From Botryotinia globosa (Eukaryota; Ascomycota; Leotiomycetes; Helotiales; Sclerotiniaceae), in the NCBI GenBank assembly GCA_014898425.1, contig RCSZ01000020.1:310001-374000 (forward strand): 64,000 nt of DNA. The letters are read 5' to 3'. Shown piece by piece: positions 1 through 11,276 of the stretch. Each line of letters begins with the position of its first letter. Within the stretch, counting starts at the first letter, position 1. The notes under the pieces are model-generated. The model worked only from the letters and a program-made list of their open reading frames with translations, did no database searches and had not been told where the DNA came from. Both the position numbers and the translations under genes were made by a program.

Positions 1-829
1 AATATATAAAAAGAGTATATATTACAATTATATATCAACTAAAGATATTTTACTATCTTTTTATTATTATTCAAATAATAGATTTAAAGGAAAAAGATAT
101 AAACAAATTCAATAAAATTATTAAATAGCAAATGAATAATCTGAAAAGAGGATTTACATTTATATCTTTAAATATAGATTTCATCAAATTAGTTATTTTT
201 ATTGATATATCATTTACTAATAATATTGATTTATTATTACAAATTGATTATATAATCTATTTAATAAATAAATATAATAATATTAATATTATATATTAGA
301 TATTAATTAAATATAAGAGAATTATTAGAAGTATATTAATTTCTAAATTATATATATTAATTCTAGATTTCGATATTGAAATTGTTATTAAAGATATTAT
401 CAATGTTATTTTCAAATCTAAAAAACTAATATTATTTACATTTTATATAAATTCAAAATTATTATATAATTTATTGATTAAATTTAATACGAATATAAAA
501 AAGCGATTTTTAATCAATATTATAATTTTAAAACAATATTATAAGAATAAAAAGATTATAAAAATCAAATGAATTAATGAGAAATCAAACCCTATAAATA
601 CTATAATCAAAAATAATATATATCAAATATTAAAAGATTTAATTGATATTAATAAAATAATTATTAAAATAATATATTGAATAAAAAGAGAATAAAGATA
701 TAAAAACTAAATAGAATTAAAAGAATATTGTATCTAGAAAAAATAAATTATAAATTAAAGCATATAATTACATTTATCTTTAGAAAATTATTAATATTAG
801 AATATCAATTATATAATTAAAAAAGGTAT
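1..829 (+). mobile_element. 3' internal part of a Ty1/copia retrotransposon (RNase H relic), cut by the window edge
   Basis: This is a very AT-rich stretch with stop codons in every frame. Conceptual translation of about 195-660 still follows a copia RNase H: a segment like FTNNIDLLLQIDYII, then YKRIIRSILISKLY, then FYINSKLLYNLLIKF, KRFLINIIILKQYYKN and KSNPI. It aligns base by base with 18760-19587 of the full element further right, in the same orientation, so both belong to one family. The AT bias and the broken frame are what repeat-induced point mutation (RIP) leaves in ascomycetes. The element must start left of the window. Confidence 0.85.
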
Positions 830-964
830 TATATTAATTAATATTGTATTAGCATTTTCCTATATATTTAGTATTTAGTTTTTTATAAATAATAATAATT
901 AAAAATAAATACAATCATATAGGACTAAATACTTACATTTATATCAACCAAGTTGATACCAACA
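830..964 (+). repeat. 3' LTR of the left copia element
   Basis: The 135 bp are alignable over their whole length to the two LTRs at 14018-14152 and 19588-19722. The segment follows a polypurine tract (AAAAAAGG, about 819-826) and ends in TTGATACCAACA. The expected 5' TG reads TA here, a G-to-A change in line with RIP. No repeat of the flanking bases can be tested because the 5' end lies outside the window. Confidence 0.8.
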
Positions 965-2272
965 AAAGCCTATTGTAAACCGCCCCGAGAGACCTCTAGA
1001 CAATTCCATACGGCTCTATCGCCAGTTCCCGTACTACTAGAGCTACCTAGGTAGAATAGTAACATTTAAAAAATGAAACCATTCTGATTAACATATGTTA
1101 TACCTCATATGGCATTTATGCTAGTTCAGGTATTGGTATATGAAATGTTTCCACGTGAGGTTAATATCATAAAGATCGAGACTAAATGAAATTTCCAATC
1201 CTGCCGTTATTGAAAGTCAAAAATTATAATACTTTCTACATTGTTTGTAATAAAAGCGAGTAAAATATGCCACTTGAGTGACTTCGCTAGTAAAGAAACG
1301 CTCTCGTGGATATCTATTAAAGAGCTCTACCCAGTGTGGACCCTCCCAAAAATATTAATTATCTTCTCCGAGGTCATGTCTACCTTGACGGTCGGCGATC
1401 ATCGCATGCACAAATACTCACTAGGCGTATTCATGTCATTCTATTCCCCAGAGGTTGAGAATCAACAAGAAATAAGCAGTCGGAAAGGCTCGTGGCAGCA
1501 TTGCCAGAGGACTAGACAATAATTTTCCAGTGGTTAGAGCTACGAGAGCCATGTGCTTATCCAGTGTCTTAGCCAGAGTAACGTGTATGTTCTGTAGTAT
1601 GACAACATCATGATTGCTAGTCTCAGAAATATGGTTGTCATTTTCGAATTGACGTATATTTTTCACTGATGTGATTGGCGTCGTGGCAACAGAATTGCCC
1701 GTCACCATCAAATACCCTGGAGGTACAATCGCTCAAAATGATAAAAATGAATTCGTATTAAGTTTTCTTTCTTTTTTTTCTCTTTTTCTTTTCTGAGAAA
1801 ATAAAGAGAGAAGGGTGGAAAATATTGAACATGAATATGACCATTTCATCAAGTCGCCGTGTTTACTTGAATTGACTGGTGGGCAAAAGGAATTCGAATA
1901 GACGGATAGGAATTGACGTACAACTTGAAAAGACAGTCAATCCGTTGATGAATTAGCGACGAATTTGTCAATTAAATGCGCCGAAGCAATCCAATGAACC
2001 TGAAATCAATCTGCTCGTGCGAAGACTCAGCGCTCACACATGATTGAGTAGGCAAAATTACTCTACTGATCAGATACTCAGATAGGACAATCAAATGAAG
2101 ATACAGACTTAATCTTCCGTGCTTTTCCTGGAACTTAGGATTAAGCACTGATCTGCTGTGAAGCTGAATGTGATCCGACTATTTCTTAGAATTCATTCAG
2201 ACTCATCATCTATTACATTCCTTCCATTTCAGGATCTCTCTCTCTCTCTCGCTTGAGCACCCACGGACCTAC
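965..2272. other. Intergenic, no supported gene
   Basis: Base composition returns to normal right after the LTR. Short open frames occur on both strands (for example 1436-1711 minus, 91 codons), but none shows a recognisable domain or a convincing splice partner. A (TC)n run lies near 2236-2252. A decayed gene cannot be excluded. Confidence 0.5.
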
Positions 2273-3416
2273 CTAGCTCGCTAAACCCAAGTGCACCTGT
2301 GCCATCTTCGTAACTTCAATGTTAGCAGCAGTCGTCCATTCATCAGCAACTCCCTCCAATATACCAATCTTTACTGAAGTCATAGGAATCGATCTGCTCG
2401 CTGGACTTTCCATCATTTTCGGCGACCTACAAGAAATCGTCTCAATAATCTCCCCAAATAGTGGTCGACAACGCAGTAAACATGCACAGATTAGGTACCT
2501 AGCAGGTTGTATTTGCAGCCAGCGTAATGACTCTCCTCCTACATATGTAAGATCTGGCATGTGCTGTATCCGTAGAAATACCGAAGAGCAGACTGCACAG
2601 ACTACCATACCACTGCGCATTGAGATCGTTAGTATTTGTTTTTGTTGGAGGGCATTGAAAAGACTTACAATCCACCAACGATAAATTCTACCGCCAACTG
2701 GACTTAACTCTCGAGGGAACATTGAGTTTCCAAACCACCGGAACTGGTATCAAAAATATCACAATATCAGTCATGATACTGGACACGGTTACCCAAGTCA
2801 GTACAGCCGTGTTGTAGAGAAATCGATGAGATTTCCTCGGCCCTGTTTTGAGAACATCAGAGATTGGTACGCATTGAAAAATTGCTATTGCATCGAAAAC
2901 GATGATGAACAAATAAATCGCATATGTGGCACCTTTTATTGCATGGTTCGTCAGCTTGGATATGATCAATGTCGTTTGTAGAGAAGGAGAATGGCTAATT
3001 TGGGGATGCGAAGAGCGAGAACATTTATGGGGTCGATGTCGTAGAGAACCTTAAGTCCGATGACTAGTTTGGCGAGTTGGATCCAGAGGAGATGATAACC
3101 CATGTCAGCTAGATATACCGCAACTGTGGAGTATGTGAGTAAATCATATTGTTGGAAAAGATTTCAATGATACCACGCACCTAAATACAATGCAGCCAAA
3201 GATAGATTGAGAAATAATGACACAATAATAAGATGATGATCCAATCTCCAGATTGGCGGAACCTCTGTTAGTAGTCGTGAAAGAGATCGGGCTCACGAAA
3301 ACGATTTGGAAAGTAGATAATATGATGGAGGACAAGATGATAGCCATGCTTGAGGATTCGGGATTCATCCCATCAGCTATAAGTTGTTCTGTAGGATCTA
3401 GAGAGTCTATGACCAT
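2273..3416 (-). pseudogene. Decayed fungal rhodopsin-type 7TM integral membrane protein gene
   Basis: Minus-strand segments in order match the fungal rhodopsin-like 7TM family (PF20684 type). They are: an N-terminal hydrophobic helix (MAIILSSIILSTFQIVFV); YLADMGYHLLWIQ followed by IPKLAILLLYKR; a helix around IYLFIIVFDAIAIFQCVPI; then VSSIMTDIVIFLIPVPVVWKL, which carries the typical TD..I..LP.P..W.L signature; and a last part with CACLLRCRPLF. A good GT..AG intron (about 3124-3180) and another (about 2618-2670, gtaagt...ctaac...cag) join some of them. The frame shifts by one base after LLLYKR, and a TAG follows VKSSWR at the segment end near 2688. The family role is usually unknown (membrane sensor or plasma-membrane protein). 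I call it a pseudogene, but an unusual intron arrangement could rescue part of it. Confidence 0.5.
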
Positions 3417-3630
3417 GAATTTGTTCTTTGAATCTGTCCTCGAAGGGAAGGTAAGACAGACTTATTTTTGTAGACTTGGACAAGGAGGTAGAAACTACAT
3501 TTTCAAAGACGGGGCAACTGTGACATAAGGAAGATACGAAACCTAGGTCAATCTTCATGTCACATTCACAAGCCTTGTTTCCGGCTGTGGAGCCCGTGTT
3601 GACTGGCTATGGCAGTGAATCATAAACTTA

Positions 3631-3991
3631 GGGCGCGTTCGGATCGATTTTTTAGGCGATGTTGATTACAAATGTAGCCTAAATAGATATTTACCGAATG
3701 TGAATATAGTTTAACAAATTATATTGATAGTAAAAAAAAAAAATGAATCGAATACTAATTTTAAATTACAAAAAGCTATAAAATGTTGATCAATAAATTT
3801 GAAAATTTATATAGTAACTTTATCAAATCTATAATGGAATTTTGATTAGTATTTATTAATATATATTGCTTTATATTTTATAAGCATATAAATCTTAATT
3901 CAATATCAATAAAATATAGGCTAAATTATTAATCAACAAATCTACTAAACTTATTTTGATAATAAATTAAAAAAACAATCCGAACAGGCCT
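3631..3991. mobile_element. Tourist/PIF-Harbinger-like MITE with TTA target duplication
   Basis: This is a 361-bp AT-rich insert. The left end reads GGGCGCGTTCGGAT and the reverse complement of the right end reads AGGCCTGTTCGGAT. The inverted similarity continues inward: GTTGATTACAAATGTAGCCTA on the left against GTTGATTAATAATTTAGCCTA from the right. It is flanked by TTA at 3628-3630 and TTA at 3992-3994. A 3-bp TWA duplication and GGCCTGTTCGG-like ends are known features of PIF/Harbinger Tourist-type MITEs. It has no coding capacity. It lies just upstream of the decayed 7TM gene. Confidence 0.75.
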
Positions 3992-3994
3992 TTA

Positions 3995-4908
3995 GGATGA
4001 TATCATCGAGAAGAATGTAAGCCGACCGTCGATTCACCGACTTCTTGTCAAAAGTGCAATGTTAAAACCAACGTTGTGATTTCCTCAGAGCACATAGTTG
4101 AAAATGTTTATAGTCATTATTCACACCTGCAATGAAGTTCTGGAATGGATGGACTCTTCATTCCATCTCAAAATGGTGTTATCTTTTATCAAGACTATGG
4201 ATAACATCGAATAAAATCAATCGGCTATCACGTGGTGCTGGCGCATTCTCACGATATGGAAACCCAACACCTGGAAATCCTAAAAACGCCTTGCAACAAT
4301 CTTCCTCAGAGATAATGAAATTTAGCTGGAGGACTAGGAAAGGAACCTCGAACATTTCACTGACTGTCAACTTCGTTGTTTATTACAATCGCGAAACAAA
4401 AGAGCTAAATGACGTTCGACCTCGTGAACTTCCTCATACGACATGACATCACAAGAAGAGATCGGAGTATACAAGAATAGTATTCAGACGCTTTGCATCA
4501 GGTTCTGAAACATACAAAATAGTGAGTTTGACTCATGAAGATCAATTATGCTTCGTCTTGCCGAGCATCGATTGTTAGGAGGTGAGAACATACCAGAGTT
4601 ATATCATTCCATCGAATCGCTTGTTGGCCGTATATCAGTGCAATCAAAGACATTGATACTGATAAGCCAGAAGATTGAGGTTGAAGCTTTTGCCTGCTTG
4701 AATACAAGCTTGGTTGTGTTGAGCGGGCTCCCTTGGCACATGCCGTAAAGATGAACCAGCACCTACTGATACCCTGGACTAGTTTACAGATAAGGTCACA
4801 ATAGACGAGGTCGGCTCGTGTGAGACGGCGAGGAATTGCACCTGATTCTGTAGATGGTATGAATCTGGAATTTATTCGGGTTTTTGGGTATCTCGAATTC
4901 GCGGCTGC
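3995..4908. other. Intergenic, no supported gene
   Basis: Open frames of up to about 104 codons exist on both strands (for example 4132-4446 plus), but none shows a known domain, a clear start or a consistent intron. This is the 3' flank of the PCI-domain gene. Nothing else was seen. Confidence 0.45.
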
Positions 4909-6684
4909 TCATGTAGCCCCAGCGGGTCGAGCAATTCCAGTTAGATTAACGACTCCTCCACTTGTATATCCACCATTTTCACCAGTAACCCAGCCCGGTA
5001 CTTCATTGCCATGTCCATCTTTCTCGGCTCTATCTTTGATAACTTCCCAAACTGGCGGGAACCCTGCATTCAAGGGTCCACCTCTCTGTTTTGCACCCAA
5101 AATCGCAAACTTGCCCTGTATATGACTAATGAACCCCCTCAATAGTCCTTGTTGTACTAAACTCGCAACAATTGCTTCGACATCCAACATCTCTGGCGTT
5201 TTGCGTCCCCAAATTACCCCATCATTTGGCGAAAGTTTCACCACGACCGGAGGCTTCACCAAGTCTTGTGCTGTTACAAACATTGTATTTGTGTGTGTAC
5301 GACCCGACTGCATAAAGGCAGCAGAATCTGCAGGCCTTTGCCAGCCTTCAAGGATTTTCTGGCAATACTGCGCAGCTGTGACCAAATCGGCAAGATTTAG
5401 AGTTGGCGCTTTCTTTGAATTAGGGTCGAACGGCCACTGGTATGTCAAACATAAAACGCGCCGTGCAAGTGAACGCCATACATATGTTTCACAACGATAC
5501 ATTAGTGGAAGAAGAATTCCCTTGTCGAACAGCCATTTTTCGTTTCCACCCTCTGGACCCAATGAACGCTTGAAAGCAGCCAAATTCCCTAATTTGATGG
5601 CCTTGATAATTGGTGTAAACCTTTCAAGGACCCCAGCGGCTTCGGGACGCGACATAAAAGGCCGAGATGGAAATCGACCGAGTATCAAATTTGAAGATAT
5701 CAAGTAGATTAGAATCAGACGTCGCTGGTTGATGCACTGTGCATGACACTGGTCGTACGCAGCTTGAAGACTGCACTGCGCGAGGTAGAAGTGGGTATTG
5801 GAGAAGAAGTATCGGCCAAGATAATAAAGATATGTTACCCTTTGACTTGCGGGATAAAGCTCCAATGGTGGAGAGTGTTGGGTGATATTCGTGATGAGTT
5901 GATTCGCCAATCGCGTTTTCCGGCACTAGGTGACCATTCAGCATTATTCCATGGATCGATTGGAGGCCACCATACTTGAAAGAAGAGTTTCAAAGCCAGA
6001 TTTGCGAATGAGTATATTCCAACTTTTTTTCCCTCTGGCTTTCCATCTGACCCAACCCCGTTCCTATTCGTAGTCCTTTCCGTTAAACAAACTGTAAAAG
6101 CACGCTGTATTGTTTCTGCAGTTCCTTCTACTAAAGTCTTTCGCGTCTCTCCAGCATCGACATCAGCAACTCTTCGCAATCTTCTGGTAAGATCCGGTCT
6201 CTTGTCGAGTGTCATTGCAAGTTTTGCGAGGGCAGTAGATAATTGAATGGCCGTCGGGAGTATCACTATCCCATATGTTGGATTGGATAAAGCTGCTAGA
6301 CAAGTACTATTCGCATCCCATTAGTATGTGGCTGAGAACAAGAGAGCTGATTTACCTTGCTAAAACAGTGAGTTGTGAGTGCGTTTCCAACAAGTCCTCG
6401 AAATTGACATCCCTCCAGAACTCCAGGTAGTCCTTCATGAAAGCCAAAAAGCCCGGCCAAACGTTACCATCCTCATAACTTGCGTTGGGGTCGTCTGGCA
6501 GTAGTTTCGCTATATGTCGTTCGAGTGCCGTGCTGATTGGAAATGACGCTTTCAACTCTCGACCAAGCTGGAAATAATGATCAGGTAGAGGAGGCTCGAC
6601 TCGAAGCCATAACTGTAAGCTTATTCCATCTTTTGCCCTGAGAAATTTCAGGATAGACTCGAGGAACTCTTCGAGGATAGCCAT
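4909..6684 (-). CDS. CSN12: PCI-domain protein, CSN12/Thp1 family
   Basis: CDS is complement(join(4909..5925,5976..6306,6356..6684)), 558 aa. Both introns have GT..AG ends, and the exon lengths sum to a multiple of three. The start is at the ATG of MAILEEFLESILKFLRAKDG, which resembles the normal N-terminus of this family; an upstream in-frame ATG at 6747 is less likely. Family landmarks in order are LAKLAMTLDKRPDLTRRL (about aa 130-150), ETRKTLVEGTAETIQRAFT, the exon junction giving LFFQCRKTRLANQL, and LYPASQRVTYLYYLGRYFF (about aa 235-255). The PCI winged-helix end contains DVEAIVASLVQQGLLRGFI and HIQGKFAILG. Family members (Csn12, Thp1, PCID2) belong to the COP9-signalosome-associated/TREX-2-like group acting in mRNA export or splicing. 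No lesion was seen. Csn12 is preferred over Thp1 on overall resemblance. Confidence 0.88.
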
Positions 6685-7753
6685 GACTTGAGAATTCAAT
6701 ATCACGGATGGAAGTATGAAGCGGTGATTAGAATATCTGTCGCGCAAACTTGTCGGCTATAACATTTACGCCGACATCGTGTTCATTTCAAATCAATCAG
6801 CAATTCCGAACAATTATGTGAGGTTTAAATAATATATAGTTAGAGCAATTATCATCGATCTCGATGTTTTGATACAGTATTAGCTCAAGGCTGTGGTGGG
6901 CTATAGCCTACCGTAGATTACAATGGTGGTCTTGCATGAACTAGCGGCCGCATCGATTGATCAGCCTTGTTTAAAGTGGCGGTGCACTGTGGCTCTTTTC
7001 CCTAAATTTGGTGAACGTTCATCCATCCGAATTCTTCACGGGACTCCAGCTTCAAGAAATCATCTTGACAGACCTGGGGTGGTGACCACTTCCGCTAAAG
7101 TAGGGCAATGCTACTCCCATCAAACAATGCGTCGCTGGTCGTCTAGTACAAAAAGTGTTTGCATCTTCTGCTTATACATCAACTCTTCTTCCACAAGCGA
7201 ATACTAAACATTACTTATATACAATGCCCCTGAGCCAAGCAAAGTGTGTGGTGCGCGTTCAACTCATATATCGACTAATAGTATGCATCTTGCTCTAGGG
7301 TCGCAGTACGACTATGCAGCAGATATACAGTGTCCAGAAGATCAGATCAATTGCTCTCAAGTGCTCTGCCAGCTTCTCTATGGTGTTCTAGAGTACATAC
7401 CAAATTCAAACACAGTGATCCGATTCAAGACGCGAAATCTATGGGTCGAGCTTCGGGTTTACAGATTTGATTCGAGGATTCGGCGTCGCAATGTTCAGAA
7501 GACAAATGCAGGCATGGGACCTCCAATATTCGAGATTACAATGGAACGATCTTATGGTTCAAATCCAGGGAGAAATCAGCTTTCAATATCTCTACATTTC
7601 TTGATAAGATAGAAGCAAATCGATAGATTGTGCTAAGCCCCAGGTATTTAGAAGAAATACAGATTTCCCGCTATCAGATCGATTTTCTAGTCAATGAGCT
7701 AATCATGTCCTGTGCTTCCAAATATTCGACAGAAACTCTTCAGCGGATGTGAA
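6685..7753. other. Intergenic, no supported gene
   Basis: This holds the 5' flank of the PCI gene and the 3' flank of the NmrA-like pseudogene. Plus-strand frames at 6923-7207 and 7244-7612 have no recognisable domain and no splice support. Confidence 0.45.
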
Positions 7754-8875
7754 TCAAAAGTCTGGCAACAACTCATTCCACTCCTTAGATGCGTCCCAGC
7801 CACCACGCTCAATTGCTAAAATGGATTCTGAAAAATAGCTCTGTGAGAAAGCATCTTTTTGATCTTCCGGAACCGAAGGGTGCACGATGACAGGGAACCA
7901 GGAAGATGTAAATCTACCCTCTTCTCTTCCAAGTCACCCTTTTCAACAGATTCCACGACGAACTTTTGTCCTACATCGGACAGCGTCAATTTGAAGTTCG
8001 TACGCAAAGTGTGAATTAGACGAATCTCTAATTTTCTCACAAAGCCCAATGAAGTCCAAGATCCGCATTTGATTGGCACAAACTCCGCGGACTTCTGGCC
8101 ATGCGCCTTCATAGTCCGCTGCCTTTGTGACAAATCTTGCCAAATCTTGCACGGAGGTCAAAGTGATTCTGGCCTTTGTATCCTTATGAATAATAGCTCT
8201 GCAATTCTCAACATCTATTGGCATTGGAAATATTTGCATAAATTTCGCCGAGGGATGTGGGTAACTGAAATAATTCAAGAACAATCCATACTGAAATATA
8301 GTGAATTCCAAAATCTCTCCCTAAATCAGCATTGCGGATGAGGAATCTAGAACAACGAACCCTTTTCTCCTTATTGATTTCCCGAAGATAATCATATATT
8401 TGATCGTTTCCTTCATATGCAGGCATTCCGCAATGACTTCTGGTAGCCCACTCACTGAGTGCGTGCGAACCGACGAACGCCGGCTTCGATGCATGCATCA
8501 ATGAGATTTGTCTGAGATTGTTTATTGGATCATTGAATGTAATGATAGATGAGAGAACGGTGTCGACTCCTTCGAGTGCATGCACAAGTGCTGCTTTATC
8601 TAAATAACCTACGACATCTACTGTAATTCCTTGACTAGCTAAGCCTGGAATTTCCTATATAAATGTCAGCATCTAATCGACACCAAACATGGCCTGCTCG
8701 ACTCGCTTGCGCTTACTTTGCGAGAGAATACTTTGATCTCATGTTTTCCCTCGGCTAGCAGTGTCTCCAAAACTTCCCGTCCAACATTCACTGACGCATC
8801 AGTTCTTAACTTTCAAACCCTTCATACTATCCACAACTTACTTCCGGCGCCACCAGCAAGTAGGATTTCTACCAT
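7754..8875 (-). pseudogene. Frameshifted NmrA-like/isoflavone-reductase-type NAD(P)-binding protein gene
   Basis: Read on the minus strand, exon 1 gives MVEILLAGGAG. After an intron comes NVGREVLETLLAEGKHEIKV, completing the Rossmann dinucleotide-binding loop, and after a second intron EIPGLASQGITVDVVGY. Later blocks are SEWATRSHCGMPAYEG, ILEFTIFQYGLFLNYFSYPH, TSVQDLARFVTKAADYEGAWPEV and ERGGWDASKEWNELLPDF, all typical of fungal NmrA-like reductases. The frame is broken: LIDACIEAGVRRFA is only readable in a different frame from the open segment before SEWATRS (two offsetting shifts within about 60 bp). Another shift separates FVVESVEKGDLEE from WFPVIVHPSVPEDQKDAF. The start was chosen at the ATG directly before the Rossmann strand. 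A living enzyme would act on phenylpropanoid-like or other small substrates with NADPH. Confidence 0.72.
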
Positions 8876-9185
8876 TTTGAAGGTACGGCGCGTGCTGCGG
8901 GATTGTCATTCTACATGGTTTCACACAGTCATTCTCACTTTGTCTGATAAGTTTCCATTGACTTCTGCAATTCGGAATTTCTAAATGATTGACGCTGAGC
9001 AAAATCAAGGAATTGAGTATTTTGATCTCAGCAACCACTTTCGCGCCCGTAGCCGTGCCGCAAATCCCAGGTTTAGCGATGTCGTATTGAGACTCCTACA
9101 TCAGCGCTTATCAGTTCAAAACTCCCATGAGAAACTTTACTTCCCACATCCATCAGCACGCTCTTAACCAACGAAGAAACCCAAA

Positions 9186-10175
9186 ATGAATAAATCGAAA
9201 AGACCTTGTGATGCTTTTGAGACAATCATTTACTGTCCTGTCTTCATGGCGATGTTTTGCATCGAAATCGTGAAGGGATGTTTGCCTCGGAGAAAGCCCT
9301 TACAGATCACACCGTTAGCTCCCCCTGACCCTCTTAAGACTAGATCGAATAGCAGCGTTCTTACGTTGCCTTTTCCACGAGAGATCGTTGGACACGGACG
9401 GAAAACGAATGCTCAATCCCAAAGTTTACTTTTATCATCATTGCCAATCGAAATTCGAATGTTGATATGGAATTTCTGCATTGGAGGGAATACTTTTCAT
9501 CTCCATCCTTTTCGTTTCGGCCGTCGAGGGCGTCATACTAGCTTCCAACATCAATTGTGCCTCGTGGAAAATCCAGAACTTCCTTTGCAGAGACACTACT
9601 GTTGTCACAATAATCACAACAAAGTCAAGCCATTTTCTTTGATTGCGACCTGCCGACAGATGTAAGTCTGAAAGAAAATGTAATGGGTGTTGTTATCTAA
9701 CATAGCTAGATATTCGGAGACAATCGACATTCTTTATTCAACCAATGCCTTTTATACGGAAGATTTCTGCGCGCGACATCTACAAAAGGCGCTACTCCCT
9801 CAGCGCTGGAATTGCATACGAGTGTTGTATCTGGGGATTTACACCAGGGTCACAGAAGCATTTGTCGAAGATCTCAAGCATCGAAATAAGACTCTAAAAG
9901 AGTGGACAGATACTTGGATAGCTTTAGCAGGTTTGCCAGGACTGCAAATTCTTCACGTAGAACTCCATGATTGGTCTCGAGAGTGGTGGATGATGCTTAC
10001 AGACGATCAAAAATCCCTCTTTCTACAACCAGTTTTCAGCGTAACACAACCTCATGAATTCGACATATACCTACCTTTTCCGGTACCTCCTGAAGATAGC
10101 ATTTGGAGCTCACACCCTTCTTTACGGCGTATTCCTTCTTATATGTACCAGAATCACCCATACATAATACTTTAA
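9186..10175 (+). CDS. DUF7730-type fungal protein
   Basis: CDS is join(9186..9661,9710..10175), 313 aa. The intron begins GTAAGT and ends CTAG. A competing acceptor four bases earlier would create a stop, so the later one was chosen; it restores CRQIYSETIDILYSTNAFY across the junction. The region LLLSSLPIEIRMLIWNFCIGG, followed by HLHPF and a cysteine-containing stretch, then ATCRQIYSETIDILY, is the arrangement of the DUF7730 domain that is abundant in Leotiomycetes. An N-terminal hydrophobic patch (IIYCPVFMAMFCIEIVKGCL) could be a membrane anchor. The function of this family is unknown. The gene looks intact. It diverges from the NmrA-like pseudogene across about 310 bp. Confidence 0.75.
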
Positions 10176-10936
10176 TCATTACTTTTCGATGAGCGTAGGC
10201 TTCTATAAAGGTCTACATATGAGGAATAATAGTATTTATAACACAGGCCTGAAATCTAAATAGAGTCTAAGCATATTTTCAAAGTAATCAAATGGAATTT
10301 CTAATAGGATATGATTACTTGATTATTAATACTAATATTATAGAATCACTAGCGTAGTTAGTGATGAATGCAGTGTTGATATTCCATACTCTCAAGCATA
10401 AGGACTCATACTAATAAAGTTTCTACGGCCCGTAGCTGTTCGGGGGCCGAAGTAATAGTAGTTGATAAGAAAAGTACCCACAGTCACGTCAAAATTGACT
10501 CTACAGTATTACTTTCGGTTCAGAGATACGGAAGATGGGATGTCACTGGAGAAACCTTATTTTCACGGTGAAGATTAAATCGGTTAATTAATCTACGGCC
10601 CTACCTACATACAGCAAAGATTGTCCACATGGATATATTTTTGGGTCCTAAATGGTTTTGTGCCTCAATATGACATTGGGATATGGTTATCTATTGAGTG
10701 ATCAAGATTCAGAGTAAACACATTGAGTCGGTAAGATTTTCAAGATATGGCTAACAGATAGTAAGGATCTCTAAGTTCTAATAGCTTTTCATGAAAGCAG
10801 ATAATATCATGAAAACATAATCTGATGAGACTAGTCGGAACTAAATTGTGAGTGGGTCCGAATCAGTCAAATGACTCTACTTCGTATAGAGGGATAGCGC
10901 CCCATATCCCTGAAAGACTATTAAACCTAGATCTTC
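10176..10936. other. Intergenic, no supported gene
   Basis: No open frame of note, no RNA gene recognised. The DUF7730 gene 3' flank passes into the AT-rich MITE that follows. Confidence 0.5.
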
Positions 10937-11276
10937 TTATATAGAAAAACTTGACTATATTGGATTGGGATATATCAAAATCTTGGATATATTAGAATAA
11001 TTTCCTTATTTGAATATTTTTTATATAGTAATATTAGATCTTTAAATAAAACCAGAATGGTTAATACTTTTTTATAAACTTGATATAAATTTTAATAATA
11101 AATCTAATTGAACAAACTTTTTTTCTAATTAATAAATTTGATTTATTGTAATTATATAATTTTTTTTTGGAAACTATTGGAATTTAAAATTGAAATCGAA
11201 TGAAAAATTTGATTGAGAAGTTTAGATTATTATTTTTTATATTAAAATCTCAATTTGGTATAACTAATATTTTTTG
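10937..11276 (-). mobile_element. MITE copy A (degenerate), inverted relative to copy B at 37392-37751
   Basis: From about 10949 the sequence reads AACTTGACTATATTGGATTG, then GGATATATC, then TTGGATATATTAGAATAATT. The reverse complement of 37680-37750 reads AACTTGACTATATCGGATTG, GGATATATCGGAATCTTAG, ATATACCGGAATAATT. Similarity continues through TAAACTTGATATAAATTTTA. The right end (about 11250-11276, TTTGGTATAACTAATATTTTTTG) is the degenerate inverted partner of the left end. Differences from copy B are mainly C-to-T or G-to-A, so this copy is more RIP-like. It is non-coding. The boundaries are approximate. Confidence 0.6.

Noticed and set aside
1436..1711. 91-codon minus-strand frame near the left LTR
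   Set aside because: It is protein-like in places but has no recognised motif and no second exon. Not enough support.
4132..4446. 104-codon plus-strand frame as a gene
   Set aside because: No domain, no splice partner, and overlapped by other frames of similar length. It looks like chance.
5129..5707. 192-codon plus-strand frame opposite the PCI gene
   Set aside because: Antisense shadow of a well supported coding exon.
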